From: an uncultured Peptococcaceae bacterium
GTDB lineage: Bacteria > Bacillota > Limnochordia > Darwinibacteriales > Darwinibacteriaceae
Direction of reading: 5' to 3'
DNA length: 33,824 nucleotides
Assembly (NCBI GenBank): GCA_937988745.1
Contig: CALKAR010000257.1
Coordinates: forward strand, 1-33,824
This document shows positions 8,410 to 15,825 of this stretch, piece after piece. The notes under the pieces were generated by a model. It did not search any database and had not been told where the DNA came from. It was given only the letters and a program-made list of their open reading frames with translations. The first letter of the stretch is position 1. Every line of letters starts with the position of its first letter. The position numbers and the translations under genes were made by a program.

Positions 8410-9528
8410 TTACAGCACCAACTCCCTCCACATTTCTAAGACAAGCTCACGACGGGAAATGGATATGCCTTTTTGAGCAGGGATTTTCTTTAAAATGTCT
8501 TCTGAAAGCTCAGCTTTGGTTTTTTTAGACTGAAAGATCTCCAATTGAGTTGCTGGAATAGGCTTTAGATTCTGCAGCACGATCCGCAGACTGATAATAG
8601 GTTCTGCAGGTAGGAGCTGCTTCAGTAGGCGTGTCAAGGTTTTCGCGTCGTTGGTAGGTTTTTTTAGACTGCGCTGCACTTCTGCATCAGGCTGATTCTC
8701 CACCTCATATTGGAGTACAATTCTGCCGGTTACCTTTTGGTTGGCTTTTAACTCTTGGGCTAGACATTCGCTTGCCTTCTCAAGATAAGAATGTAGAATG
8801 GCTCCTGCCGCAGGCTGGTGCAGCTCTGGCTCGGTGGTAAAGTCCTTTTCCCAGCTGAACTCAAGATTCTGCCGAGGCTGAAAGGGTATTGGATCTTCGC
8901 CTAAGGCAATTTGCTGCAGGACTCTTGCCCGAGTACCGAAATAAGCCATTAGATTCTGTAGAGGAAACTCGGTCAGTTCCCCTAAAGTGACGATCCCTAA
9001 TTTTAAAAGGATATCGGCCTCGGGCAGGGGCAGACGCTGTACCGGGATCTGTTTCATAAAATCCTTTGTTTTCTCTGATGGAATTAGGACATCGCTGTTG
9101 GGGTGTGCAGTATAATGGGCGGCCAATTTGGCCACAATCTTGCTTATTCCGCCGCCCCAAATCACAGAGAACCCTCGCTCAGCTGCATATTCAACCAAAT
9201 CTGTACCGAAGTGCTGAGCCATCTTGGTGCTGGGCAGCCGCACATACCAGGCATGAGGATATTCCACCTCAATTTCCGCAGTATACTGCTGAGAAAAATC
9301 GAGCCATGTTTCGGTATGAGGGTAAAAGTCATTCAGGTCGATTTTAATTATTTCCACGCGATGATTGAGGTGGTGTACTGTGTTTAAGGGCGTATCTTTG
9401 GTAAAACCTAACTGCTTCAGTTCTGGCGAGAAGTCCCAGATTTGGTCGGCATGTGTTAAGATATAAAAAGCATCATCTTTTTCAAGCTGCTGAATGTAGA
9501 AGTGGCGCAGGCCGCAGTAAACAATCAT
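8410..9528 (-). CDS. imuB: ImuB-like, probably inactive Y-family polymerase homologue
   Basis: A 372-residue protein resembling Y-family (DinB/UmuC) polymerases. It keeps the GISKIVAKLAAHY segment, equivalent to the nucleotide-binding part of the palm/fingers, and the linker-thumb pattern IPVQRLPLPEADILLKLGIVTLGEL, followed by a little-finger-like region. The catalytic signatures are absent: the N-terminus lacks the D-x-D-x-F-F motif and the S-x-D-E motif is replaced by EYPHAWYVRLPS. Loss of these residues is the hallmark of ImuB, a scaffold in the ImuA-ImuB-ImuC mutasome. QLEIF at residues 328-332 resembles the beta-clamp-binding consensus QL(S/D)LF, needed in known ImuB proteins. Start ATG at 9528 is chosen over 9552 because of GGGAGGGT upstream and because 9552 lies inside a LexA box. 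It is the first gene of the SOS-type operon. Shorter than most ImuB (about 450-520). Confidence 0.75.
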   Translation of the reverse strand: MIVYCGLRHFYIQQLEKDDAFYILTHADQIWDFSPELKQLGFTKDTPLNTVHHLNHRVEIIKIDLNDFYPHTETWLDFSQQYTAEIEVEYPHAWYVRLPSTKMAQHFGTDLVEYAAERGFSVIWGGGISKIVAKLAAHYTAHPNSDVLIPSEKTKDFMKQIPVQRLPLPEADILLKLGIVTLGELTEFPLQNLMAYFGTRARVLQQIALGEDPIPFQPRQNLEFSWEKDFTTEPELHQPAAGAILHSYLEKASECLAQELKANQKVTGRIVLQYEVENQPDAEVQRSLKKPTNDAKTLTRLLKQLLPAEPIISLRIVLQNLKPIPATQLEIFQSKKTKAELSEDILKKIPAQKGISISRRELVLEMWRELVL

Positions 9529-9546
9529 CGGTGTACCCTCCCTTGC

Positions 9547-9558
9547 GAACACGTGTTC
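9547..9558. promoter_or_regulatory. LexA (SOS) box 1
   Basis: GAAC-ACGT-GTTC, a perfect match to the Gram-positive LexA/DinR core GAACNNNNGTTC, with the preferred flanking C before and TC-type continuation. It lies at the predicted transcription start of the imuB-like operon, so LexA bound here would block promoter clearance. The match is seen directly; LexA binding is inferred from the known consensus. Confidence 0.88.
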
Positions 9559-9565
9559 TGTTCAT

Positions 9566-9594
9566 ATTATATGCAGAACATATGTTCTCGTCAA
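9566..9594 (-). promoter_or_regulatory. Sigma-A promoter of the imuB-DUF6504-dnaE operon
   Basis: Reading the minus strand, TTGACG (9594-9589) is separated by exactly 17 bases from TATAAT (9571-9566). This is a near-perfect vegetative promoter (one mismatch in -35, none in -10). The predicted start is near 9559, giving a leader of about 30 bases before the imuB-like ATG. The spacer contains LexA box 2 and the start point abuts LexA box 1: a strong promoter held off by a double operator. Confidence 0.85.
9576..9587. promoter_or_regulatory. LexA (SOS) box 2
   Basis: GAAC-ATAT-GTTC, a second perfect GAACNNNNGTTC box, 29 bases centre to centre from box 1. It sits between the -35 and -10 elements of the cassette promoter, where bound repressor would exclude RNA polymerase. 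Confidence 0.88.
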
Positions 9595-9633
9595 GGTGAG
9601 GGGAGATGGAAACGACTGGAAAGGATGGAGACT

Positions 9634-10392
9634 GTGGAGATAATCTTCTTAGGTACCGGTACATCTCATGGTGTGCCTGTCATCGGCTGCCAGTGTGATG
9701 TCTGCACCAGCCCGAATCGAAAAAACAAACGGAGCCGCAGTTCTCTCATGATTGTAGAGCAGGGGGTTCATATTCTTATTGACACAGCAACTGAGTTCCG
9801 CCTGCAGGCGTTAGAAAATAAAATTGACCGCGTCGATGGGGTGCTGTATACCCACTGCCATGCGGATCATGTCTTTGGTTTTGACGATCTGCGCACTTTT
9901 GGTTACCGGCAAAAAGGGCCTGTTCCCCTGTATGGCAACGAACCTACCATCACAGAACTGCGGAGTGTCTTCTCATACGTTTTTCGCAAAACGCAGGAAG
10001 GCGGTGGCAAACCACAGGTAGAAACCCATATTGTTGATGGGCCCTTTGAGCTGCAGGGTGTCGAAGTGGTTCCTATTCCTGTTTTCCACGGTGTGCTGCC
10101 TATTCTAGGTTACAGAATAGGGAACATGGCTTATATTACTGACTGCAGCAGGATTCCGGCAGAATCGCTTGAGCTTCTGCATGACCTCGAGCTCTTGATT
10201 TTAGGAGTGGTGCGCTATGAACCCCATCCGACCCACATGCACGTTGAACAAGCACTTGAGCTAATAAAAACTCTGCAGCCTAAACAGGCCTATTTTACTC
10301 ATATATCGCACTTGCTTGATCACGATAAAGTAAACCAGACGCTGCCTGATGGTGTGCAGCTTGCTTTTGATGGGCTCCGCCTGCAGATCTAA
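9634..10392 (+). CDS. Metallo-beta-lactamase-fold hydrolase, PhnP/RNase Z-like
   Basis: A 252-residue MBL-fold protein beginning MEIIFLGTGTSHGVP. It has a cysteine cluster (IGCQCDVCTS), as in PhnP-like zinc-binding members, and the metal-binding motif HCHADHVFGFDDLR. A later Asp (AYITDCSRIP) and a C-terminal His segment (YFTHISHLLDHD) complete the two-metal site. Members hydrolyse phosphodiesters such as cyclic ribose phosphates or RNA ends; the actual substrate is not known. GTG at 9634 is preferred because AAAGGA sits 8 bases upstream and the family N-terminus is matched exactly; ATG at 9625 is the alternative. The open frame back to 9502 would run through the LexA boxes and is unlikely. 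It is divergent from the imuB-like operon and shares its promoter region. No signal peptide, so cytoplasmic. Confidence 0.87.
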   Translation: MEIIFLGTGTSHGVPVIGCQCDVCTSPNRKNKRSRSSLMIVEQGVHILIDTATEFRLQALENKIDRVDGVLYTHCHADHVFGFDDLRTFGYRQKGPVPLYGNEPTITELRSVFSYVFRKTQEGGGKPQVETHIVDGPFELQGVEVVPIPVFHGVLPILGYRIGNMAYITDCSRIPAESLELLHDLELLILGVVRYEPHPTHMHVEQALELIKTLQPKQAYFTHISHLLDHDKVNQTLPDGVQLAFDGLRLQI

Positions 10393-10476
10393 CGAATCAC
10401 CGTTTCACAGTCATTCAGCTAAACTGCCAGCATATAGTGTAGTGATCCTCATTTTTTATGGGTAGGGGAGGAGATC

Positions 10477-11067
10477 ATGTACACCACGGAATATGTAGTG
10501 CGGCAGTTTAGTAAGACCCCTCTCAAACATCGGATGAGCAGATATCTCCTGGAAAAGATTCTCAAAGATGAGGATCTTCTTCAGCGCATAGAATTTGTCA
10601 CAGCCCGAGATCATCTGCCAAATACGATGTTGGTTGCTCAAACAGGCTTTGAGGGGCCAGGCTTTGAATTGGAATTAGGGGCTGTGGAGACAGAACACAT
10701 TACCATAGTGAATGATCGATTAGTCAAAGAAAAGCGGAAGAACTGCAAGATGTGGATTCGCGATCCGGTGGAAGCGGTGGAAATTCTGGCCAACTTTAAA
10801 GGTACTCTGCATGTGCAGTTTGCTTTTGCCGGGCCGATTCCCCATTGGTATCAAGAGAAAGTCGTCACTCCCGAGCCAAAACAAGAACCCGATTTAGTGC
10901 CAGGTTTTGCCGCCTTTATTCGGGATCAGATTGATCTTGCTCTGCTGGGCATTACTTTGAAGCACGAAATTGATGAGGCTCTGCGGACCCGCAATGAGAC
11001 GCTGTTTCGTGAGAAAGCGGCTCTGTACAAGCAGGTCTGCCGCTCATGTTTTTGGCAGCTGTCGTAA
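10477..11067 (+). CDS. YpiB-like (UPF0302) protein with IDEAL domain
   Basis: A 196-residue soluble protein. The N-terminal part (RYLLEKILKDEDLLQRIEFV, then LPNTMLVA) resembles the UPF0302 domain of Bacillus YpiB. The C-terminus (about 165-190) carries a textbook IDEAL motif, HEIDEALRTRNETLFREKAAL. IDEAL domains are short helical segments named after the conserved I-D-E-A-L residues and are known mainly from Bacilli, with roles in protein-protein contacts. Start ATG has GGGGAGGAG upstream. It lies 84 bases after the MBL-fold gene and overlaps only the upstream, unlikely part of the signal peptidase frame. The function is unknown. The IDEAL assignment is clear by eye; the UPF0302 part is weaker. 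Confidence 0.7.
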   Translation: MYTTEYVVRQFSKTPLKHRMSRYLLEKILKDEDLLQRIEFVTARDHLPNTMLVAQTGFEGPGFELELGAVETEHITIVNDRLVKEKRKNCKMWIRDPVEAVEILANFKGTLHVQFAFAGPIPHWYQEKVVTPEPKQEPDLVPGFAAFIRDQIDLALLGITLKHEIDEALRTRNETLFREKAALYKQVCRSCFWQLS

Positions 11068-11132
11068 CTTCGGCAGGATTTTCACAACATTTGTGGAACC
11101 CCTTATACAACCCGTCATTGGAGGTTGTGAAG

Positions 11133-11690
11133 TTGCGCACAGTTGTTCACCATCGAAAAAGTAATATCCGGGAATTTGCAGAAACTCTGATTATTGCTGG
11201 CGTTCTGGCAGCCCTAATTATGGCTTTTGTGGCCAGGGCCTATACAGTGAACGGTGAATCGATGCTTCCCACACTGCATCATGGAGAGCGCCTATTAGTC
11301 GACAAATTATCATATCGCTTTGTGGAGCCGGCTCGTGGTGATATTGTTGTATTTAAATATCCAGCTAATCCCAGCGAGCAGTTTATTAAACGCATTATCG
11401 GAGTTCCTGGCGATATCGTGTCCATCGAAAACGGTATTGTATATGTGAACGGCCAGGCCGTCGACGAAGACTATATCAGTGGGCCAGCTCGCATCGGATT
11501 CCGCCAGCAGGTAGTTCCACCCGGTACTTACTTCGTTCTCGGTGACAACCGCAACAACAGCGAAGACAGCCGGTTCAGCAGTGTTGGGTTTGTGCCCAAG
11601 GAAAATCTTGTTGGTAAAGCAATTTGGCGTTACTGGCCTTTATCGGAAATGGAAATTATGCGGCGGCCAGAAGCGCTGGCATCGCTCTAA
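11133..11690 (+). CDS. lepB: Signal peptidase I
   Basis: A 185-residue type I leader peptidase that cleaves Sec/Tat signal peptides at the outer face of the cytoplasmic membrane. One N-terminal membrane helix (about 18-37) is followed by the catalytic boxes: NGESMLPTL with nucleophile Ser43, the RGDIVVFKYP segment, FIKRIIGVPGD with general base Lys86, and GDNRNNSEDSR. The length is typical of the Firmicute type. The open frame starts at 11046, inside the YpiB-like gene, but TTG at 11133 is preferred: GGAGG ends 8 bases upstream and it gives a normal short cytoplasmic tail. A GTG at 11127 is only 2 bases from the Shine-Dalgarno and is less likely. A strong terminator follows. Confidence 0.93.
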   Translation: MRTVVHHRKSNIREFAETLIIAGVLAALIMAFVARAYTVNGESMLPTLHHGERLLVDKLSYRFVEPARGDIVVFKYPANPSEQFIKRIIGVPGDIVSIENGIVYVNGQAVDEDYISGPARIGFRQQVVPPGTYFVLGDNRNNSEDSRFSSVGFVPKENLVGKAIWRYWPLSEMEIMRRPEALASL

Positions 11691-11710
11691 TGATGAATAT
11701 GTTCGAATAG

Positions 11711-11752
11711 ATTCCTCAGTCAGATGATTTTCTGGCTGGGGAATTTTATTTA
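11711..11752 (+). terminator. Rho-independent terminator after lepB
   Basis: A 13-bp stem with two G-U pairs (ATTCCTCAGTCAG at 11711-11723 against CTGGCTGGGGAAT at 11732-11744) and an 8-base loop, followed directly by TTTATTTA. It closes the MBL/YpiB-like/lepB group. Confidence 0.85.
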
Positions 11753-11850
11753 GCAGGATTTTAGTATTTGGGGAACGAAAAAAATGTTAAGTGAGTTTTG
11801 TGGATGTGACATACTCTCGCCCAAGGGAGAAAATCAGGGAGGGAGTATTG

Positions 11851-12969
11851 TTGGATCAACCACTAGCACTGGTCCTCTCAGGAGGAAGCGTACGAGCGGC
11901 GGCACATGTAGGTGTGCTTAAAGCTTTAAGCAAGTATCATCTTGAACCTGATTTAGTTGTAGGAACATCAGGAGGGGCGATTGTCGCAGCTCTTTATGCT
12001 GCCGGCCGTACTCCGGACGAACTAGAAGAGCTGTTCCTGGCGCATCAATATGCTAAACGTGACTTAATTGACCTGAATTGGCCAGGATTCTTAGCAGCTC
12101 TTTTTACACTGAACATCAGGTATGTTTCGGGACTAGTGCGGGGCAGGGCATTGGAGCGGTTATTCAGGGAAGAACTGGGTGAGATACAGCTTTTTTCACA
12201 GCTCGACAGGGTACAGCTCATGATTCCCACTGTAAATCTCAATACCGGGCAGCAGGTGGTGTTCTGCGACTATCGCCGTTTGGGGATTCCCTTAGAAAAT
12301 GGAGAATATGCCAATTTCCAAGTGCGCGATCATTTGAGCATTGCCCAGGCTGTACGAGCCAGTATCAGCATTCCTGGAATTTTTACACCAGCTAATTTTT
12401 CCGATGTCAATCCTTATGACAGCTATGTAGATGGAGGAGTGCGCAATGGCTATCCTCTTTCAATTGCGGTGAAGTTGGGAAGAGCAAGGCAGATAATTGG
12501 CGTCAATCTTGGGTATGCGGGGATGCGGCGAGAGACAGTCGCGAAGAGCGGCCCATTCGAAATTTTGAGTCAGTCGCTTGACATTATGATGCGGGGCCAG
12601 TACCGCGATATCCTTAACGATAGTGATGTTCGGCAGAGTCAGATTGTGACCATCAATCCCCTAATTTACGATATAGGCACCTTCGAAACTGAATATATCC
12701 CTCAGATGATTACCAGGGGTTATTCTGTGACTGAAAGGATGCTGCAGCAGATGGGCCTTTCACCAGAAAACAGCAGAGAAGCAAACCGTGAACGGTTGTT
12801 TGAAAAGGTAGAAGGGGCAAAGACATATCCGGAACCCGGTACAGCTTATTTCCAAGAACTGCTCAGCAGTCAGATTAAGCCGCAATCGTCTCTGCCTTCG
12901 GTACAGAAACCTCGTTTCTTGGATATGTTCGACCGGGTATTTCGAGGTAAAAAAACGGAGCTGGGTTGA
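11851..12969 (+). CDS. Patatin-like phospholipase
   Basis: A 372-residue patatin-fold serine hydrolase, expected to release fatty acids from phospholipids or other acyl esters. The oxyanion-hole glycine loop is LSGGSVRAAAHVGVL (a variant of the usual GGGARG), the nucleophile elbow is VVGTSGGAI with Ser40, and the dyad Asp194 is in YVDGGVRNG. No signal peptide or membrane helix, so cytoplasmic or peripheral. The frame is open from a GTG at 11791, but the strongest ribosome site (AGGGAGGGAG, 11836-11845) points to TTG at 11851 (or the adjacent TTG at 11848). Start choice is therefore tentative. Its last bases lie inside the hairpin that terminates the convergent oxidoreductase gene. Physiological substrate unknown. 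Confidence 0.9.
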   Translation: MDQPLALVLSGGSVRAAAHVGVLKALSKYHLEPDLVVGTSGGAIVAALYAAGRTPDELEELFLAHQYAKRDLIDLNWPGFLAALFTLNIRYVSGLVRGRALERLFREELGEIQLFSQLDRVQLMIPTVNLNTGQQVVFCDYRRLGIPLENGEYANFQVRDHLSIAQAVRASISIPGIFTPANFSDVNPYDSYVDGGVRNGYPLSIAVKLGRARQIIGVNLGYAGMRRETVAKSGPFEILSQSLDIMMRGQYRDILNDSDVRQSQIVTINPLIYDIGTFETEYIPQMITRGYSVTERMLQQMGLSPENSREANRERLFEKVEGAKTYPEPGTAYFQELLSSQIKPQSSLPSVQKPRFLDMFDRVFRGKKTELG

Positions 12970-12980
12970 GTGCCCAGCTC
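12950..12980 (-). terminator. Terminator of the Gfo/Idh/MocA gene
   Basis: Perfect 8-bp stem GAGCTGGG (12958-12965) and CCCAGCTC (12973-12980) with a 7-base loop. On the minus strand it is followed by C-G-T7 (the A run at 12949-12955), a classic terminator. The hairpin overlaps the 3' end and stop codon of the patatin gene. It lacks a T tract on the plus strand. Confidence 0.82.
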
Positions 12981-12992
12981 CAAAGCTGTCAT

Positions 12993-13988
12993 CTATGTCA
13001 GCGGGAACATAATCTGGCGGCGCAGTTTGTGTGAGCGGTATGCGCCATCCATCAGTTCAGTAAGAACGACTGCATCATCGATATTAAAGTGGATGGGTTC
13101 ATCGCGCAGAACGGCTCCCACGAGCTGCTGTAGAGCACTTGGCAGGGAAGGAGGAAGTTCAGCAGGCTGCACCCAACCTTCCACCTCTCCTTTGAGAAGA
13201 TTCGATCTGAGCTGGACCTGTCTGTTCGGTCCGCCGATCAAAAGGCTGCCCTCTGTTCCGTAGAGTTCCAGAGAAAACGGACTGTGGGCCGACAGGAAGG
13301 ACGTTTCGTTGATTGCGGTGGCTCCATTTTCAAATTCAATGACCGCCACGGCATTATCTTCTACTTCTTTCCCTGTAAGGTGGGTGAATGTTGCCGATAT
13401 CCGTTTCGGCTTGCCTAACAGCCAGGCAGCTAAGTACATGCCATGTGCTCCCAAGTCCATCATGGCTCCTCCACCGCATTCTTCTAAGCTGTAGAAATGG
13501 GGCGGCAGCCAGCCGGCAGAGGTACCGTTATGAGCATTGCGGATTCGAAGCAGATTCACATCGCCTAAAAGGCCCTGTTCTACTATCTGTTTGGCGAAAA
13601 GGTTGTGCGGCTGAGCTCGATGGGGATAGGATATGACAAACTTCACACCTGCCTGATTTACCTCTTTAGCGATGGCATAGGCGTCTTCAATGGTGGTAGC
13701 CAGGACCTTTTCGGTAAAGATGTGTTTGCCAGCTCGAGCAGCGGCAATAATCACTTCACGGTGCATTGTCGTAGGAGTGTTGACACACACTGCATCGATT
13801 TCTTCGTTATTCAGCACCTTTTCTAACTCTGGTTCAAAAGGAACCCCTAATTCACGGGCGAAGGCTTCGCCCCGAACTGGGTCGCTGTCCCAGACAAGGG
13901 CAATCCTTGTTTCGGGGTGTTGATTGATTTCTCTTGCATAATCTGGTGCGTGTACATGCCAAGCACTGAGCATGGCGAATTTGACCAT
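12993..13988 (-). CDS. Gfo/Idh/MocA-family NAD(P)-dependent oxidoreductase
   Basis: A 331-residue cytoplasmic dehydrogenase-like protein: N-terminal Rossmann domain (about 1-120), then the GFO_IDH_MocA C-terminal domain. Recognisable segments are NTPTTMHREVIIAAARAGKH, the TEKVLATT version of the EKP motif (Val replaces Pro), and GGGAMMDLGAHGMYLAAWLLG with the conserved substrate-binding Asp/His region. The nucleotide-binding loop reads LSAWHVHAPDYA rather than GxGxxG, as in a divergent subgroup. Members oxidise or reduce sugars, sugar acids or inositols, so it fits intracellular processing of imported sugars. ATG at 13988 is chosen over the long upstream frame to 14360, because AAAGGATGTGA precedes it and the extension is antisense to the endoglucanase. 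Divergent from the GH5 gene. Substrate unknown. Confidence 0.88.
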   Translation of the reverse strand: MVKFAMLSAWHVHAPDYAREINQHPETRIALVWDSDPVRGEAFARELGVPFEPELEKVLNNEEIDAVCVNTPTTMHREVIIAAARAGKHIFTEKVLATTIEDAYAIAKEVNQAGVKFVISYPHRAQPHNLFAKQIVEQGLLGDVNLLRIRNAHNGTSAGWLPPHFYSLEECGGGAMMDLGAHGMYLAAWLLGKPKRISATFTHLTGKEVEDNAVAVIEFENGATAINETSFLSAHSPFSLELYGTEGSLLIGGPNRQVQLRSNLLKGEVEGWVQPAELPPSLPSALQQLVGAVLRDEPIHFNIDDAVVLTELMDGAYRSHKLRRQIMFPLT

Positions 13989-14091
13989 GCGGCTCACATC
14001 CTTTATCTGATTTTTCAAGAAGGATCTACAGTAAGGTTCGGCAGTTAACAGGTTTTTCCTGCGCACTAATAATTCAATAGGAGGAGATGTT

Positions 14092-15792
14092 GTGAAAGCT
14101 CTACTGATTGGAGTCACAGCATTGCTGGTGCTGACGGGGAACTTCTTGTGCAGTGTGCCTTTGTATGCTGCAGAACAAGACATGTCTACTGAGAGGAGTG
14201 CGATGCAGATGTATGTGGATAATCTGCACCCAGGATGGAACTTAGGCAACACCTTTGATGCTCCTGCAGGTGAAACAGCTTGGGGTAACCCGAAAACTAC
14301 TAAGGAATTAATTGATGCGATTGCAGTTAATGGCTTCCGGAGTATTCGGATCCCGGTCACTTGGGACCGCCGGATAGGGTCGGCTCCAGATTATAAGATC
14401 GATCCGGCTTTCATGGAGCGCGTCGCTGAGGTAGTTGATTGGTCATTGGACGCTGGGATGTATGTTATGCTTAATATGCATCATGATACCAGCTGGATTT
14501 TCCACATGGATAAGAATTACGATGAGATTATGGCCCGGTATTCAGCTGTCTGGAAACAGATTGCGGACCACTTTAAGGACTATCCCTTGACCTTGATGTT
14601 TGAGGGACTGAACGAACCGCGCTTTTCCGATGATTGGGGCGAAGATCGGCCCGAATTCTTTGAGTACATAGATGCTCTTTATACCAGTTTCCATGAAATT
14701 GTCCGTCAATCAGGCGGAAATAACGACGTTCGCCCCTTGGTCTTCTCAACAATGACGGCAGCCCCTACAGAAGTGCGTCTGCAGAAGCTGGCTGAGACCA
14801 TGGATAAGCTGAACGATTCGAATATCATTGCGACTATTCATTACTACGGCTATTATCCATTCAGCGTAAATGTGGCCGGCGCCACTAAATTCGATAACAA
14901 TGTCCGCCTAGATATTGTGGGCGCTTTTGAGCGAGCACACCGCATATTTGTTAGTCGGGGAATTCCAGTAATTATCGGTGAGTTCGGGCTTCTCGGCTTT
15001 GACAAACACGTGAACACCATCCAGCGTGGCGAAATGCTGAAGTTCTTCGAGTATGTGACCTATTACGCTCAAGAAAAAGAGATGCCGCTTATGCTGTGGG
15101 ACAACGGTCAGCATTATCAGAGGCGGCAGTTGAAGTGGGCTGATGAAGGACTCTATAACGTGATCATGGTGACAGGCGGCCGTTCATCATACACCAACAG
15201 CGACTCCATTTTTCTCCGTAAAGGACAAGAGATTAAAAATCGCAGCCTTCTTCTAGAGCTGAATGGCAACGAACTAGTATCCATTACCCTGGGGGAGCAG
15301 CCCTTAACTGAAGGTACGGAATACACACTGACGAAGCGCTATCTGACTTTCTCTGCGGAGTTCCTCAAGGGATTGGTTGAAAAAGCCTGCGACAGATACG
15401 GCACCATTGCTACATTGACATGTCATTTTAGCCATGGTGCGCCTTGGGATGTACACATTATCCTTTACGACATGCCTGTGATGGAAGATACGGAAGGCCG
15501 AACCGGACGATTTCGCATTCCCACCGCTTTTAATGGGGATCGCTTAGCCACGATGGAGGCTGTCTACACCGAAGGCGGCAACGCAGGCCCAAATGATTGG
15601 ACGTCATATAAGGAATTCAACTTAGCATTCCGTCCTAACTACGAAGATGGATATATCGAGATAACCCCAGCCTTCTTCAAGGAGACCCATGATGGCGAGG
15701 TTCTCCTGCGCATGCATTTCTGGAGCGGTGCTATCGTTGAGTACTATCTAGAAAAGCAGGGAGCAGCAGTAGTGGGGAAAAGCACACAATAA
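14092..15792 (+). CDS. Secreted GH5 endoglucanase with X2 and CBM46-like modules
   Basis: A 566-residue exported enzyme. A signal peptide (about 1-27, ending PLYAA) is followed by a GH5 catalytic domain (about 35-370) opening with HPGWNLGNTFDA. Acid/base Glu175 is in FEGLNEPRF and nucleophile Glu297 is in VIIGEFG. Next come a CBM_X2/Ig-like module (about 385-460; ELNGNELVSI, LTEGTEYTL, LTFSAEFL) and a C-terminal CBM46-like module (about 470-556; FRIPTAFNGD, GPNDWTSYKEF, HFWSG). The same GH5_4-X2-CBM46 order is known from Bacillus beta-1,4-glucanases active on cellulose, xyloglucan or beta-glucan. GTG start with AGGAGGAG upstream. It is transcribed alone, divergent from the oxidoreductase, and ends in a strong terminator. 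Retaining beta-glucanase activity is well supported; the exact polymer is not. Confidence 0.92.
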   Translation: MKALLIGVTALLVLTGNFLCSVPLYAAEQDMSTERSAMQMYVDNLHPGWNLGNTFDAPAGETAWGNPKTTKELIDAIAVNGFRSIRIPVTWDRRIGSAPDYKIDPAFMERVAEVVDWSLDAGMYVMLNMHHDTSWIFHMDKNYDEIMARYSAVWKQIADHFKDYPLTLMFEGLNEPRFSDDWGEDRPEFFEYIDALYTSFHEIVRQSGGNNDVRPLVFSTMTAAPTEVRLQKLAETMDKLNDSNIIATIHYYGYYPFSVNVAGATKFDNNVRLDIVGAFERAHRIFVSRGIPVIIGEFGLLGFDKHVNTIQRGEMLKFFEYVTYYAQEKEMPLMLWDNGQHYQRRQLKWADEGLYNVIMVTGGRSSYTNSDSIFLRKGQEIKNRSLLLELNGNELVSITLGEQPLTEGTEYTLTKRYLTFSAEFLKGLVEKACDRYGTIATLTCHFSHGAPWDVHIILYDMPVMEDTEGRTGRFRIPTAFNGDRLATMEAVYTEGGNAGPNDWTSYKEFNLAFRPNYEDGYIEITPAFFKETHDGEVLLRMHFWSGAIVEYYLEKQGAAVVGKSTQ

Positions 15793-15798
15793 CAAATC

Positions 15799-15824
15799 AA
15801 GCCCGGCAGTCGCCGGGCTTAATT
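15799..15824. terminator. Bidirectional terminator between GH5 and the importer operon
   Basis: Perfect 9-bp stem AAGCCCGGC (15799-15807) and GCCGGGCTT (15812-15820) with loop AGTC, flanked by AATTCTTA on the plus side and TTGATTTGTT on the minus side. It lies between two convergent stop codons and serves both transcripts. Confidence 0.85.
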
Positions 15825-15825
15825 C

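Noticed and set aside
9502..9633. Extended N-terminus for the MBL-fold protein
   Set aside because: It would encode through both LexA boxes, has no family similarity and lacks a suitable ribosome site; GTG at 9634 fits both.
14045..14073. Promoter TTAACA-17-AATAAT for the GH5 gene
   Set aside because: The spacing is right, but the start point would fall on the Shine-Dalgarno at 14079-14086, leaving almost no leader; not listed.
13989..14360. N-terminal extension of the oxidoreductase frame
   Set aside because: It is antisense to the GH5 signal peptide and catalytic domain; a good ribosome site precedes ATG 13988.
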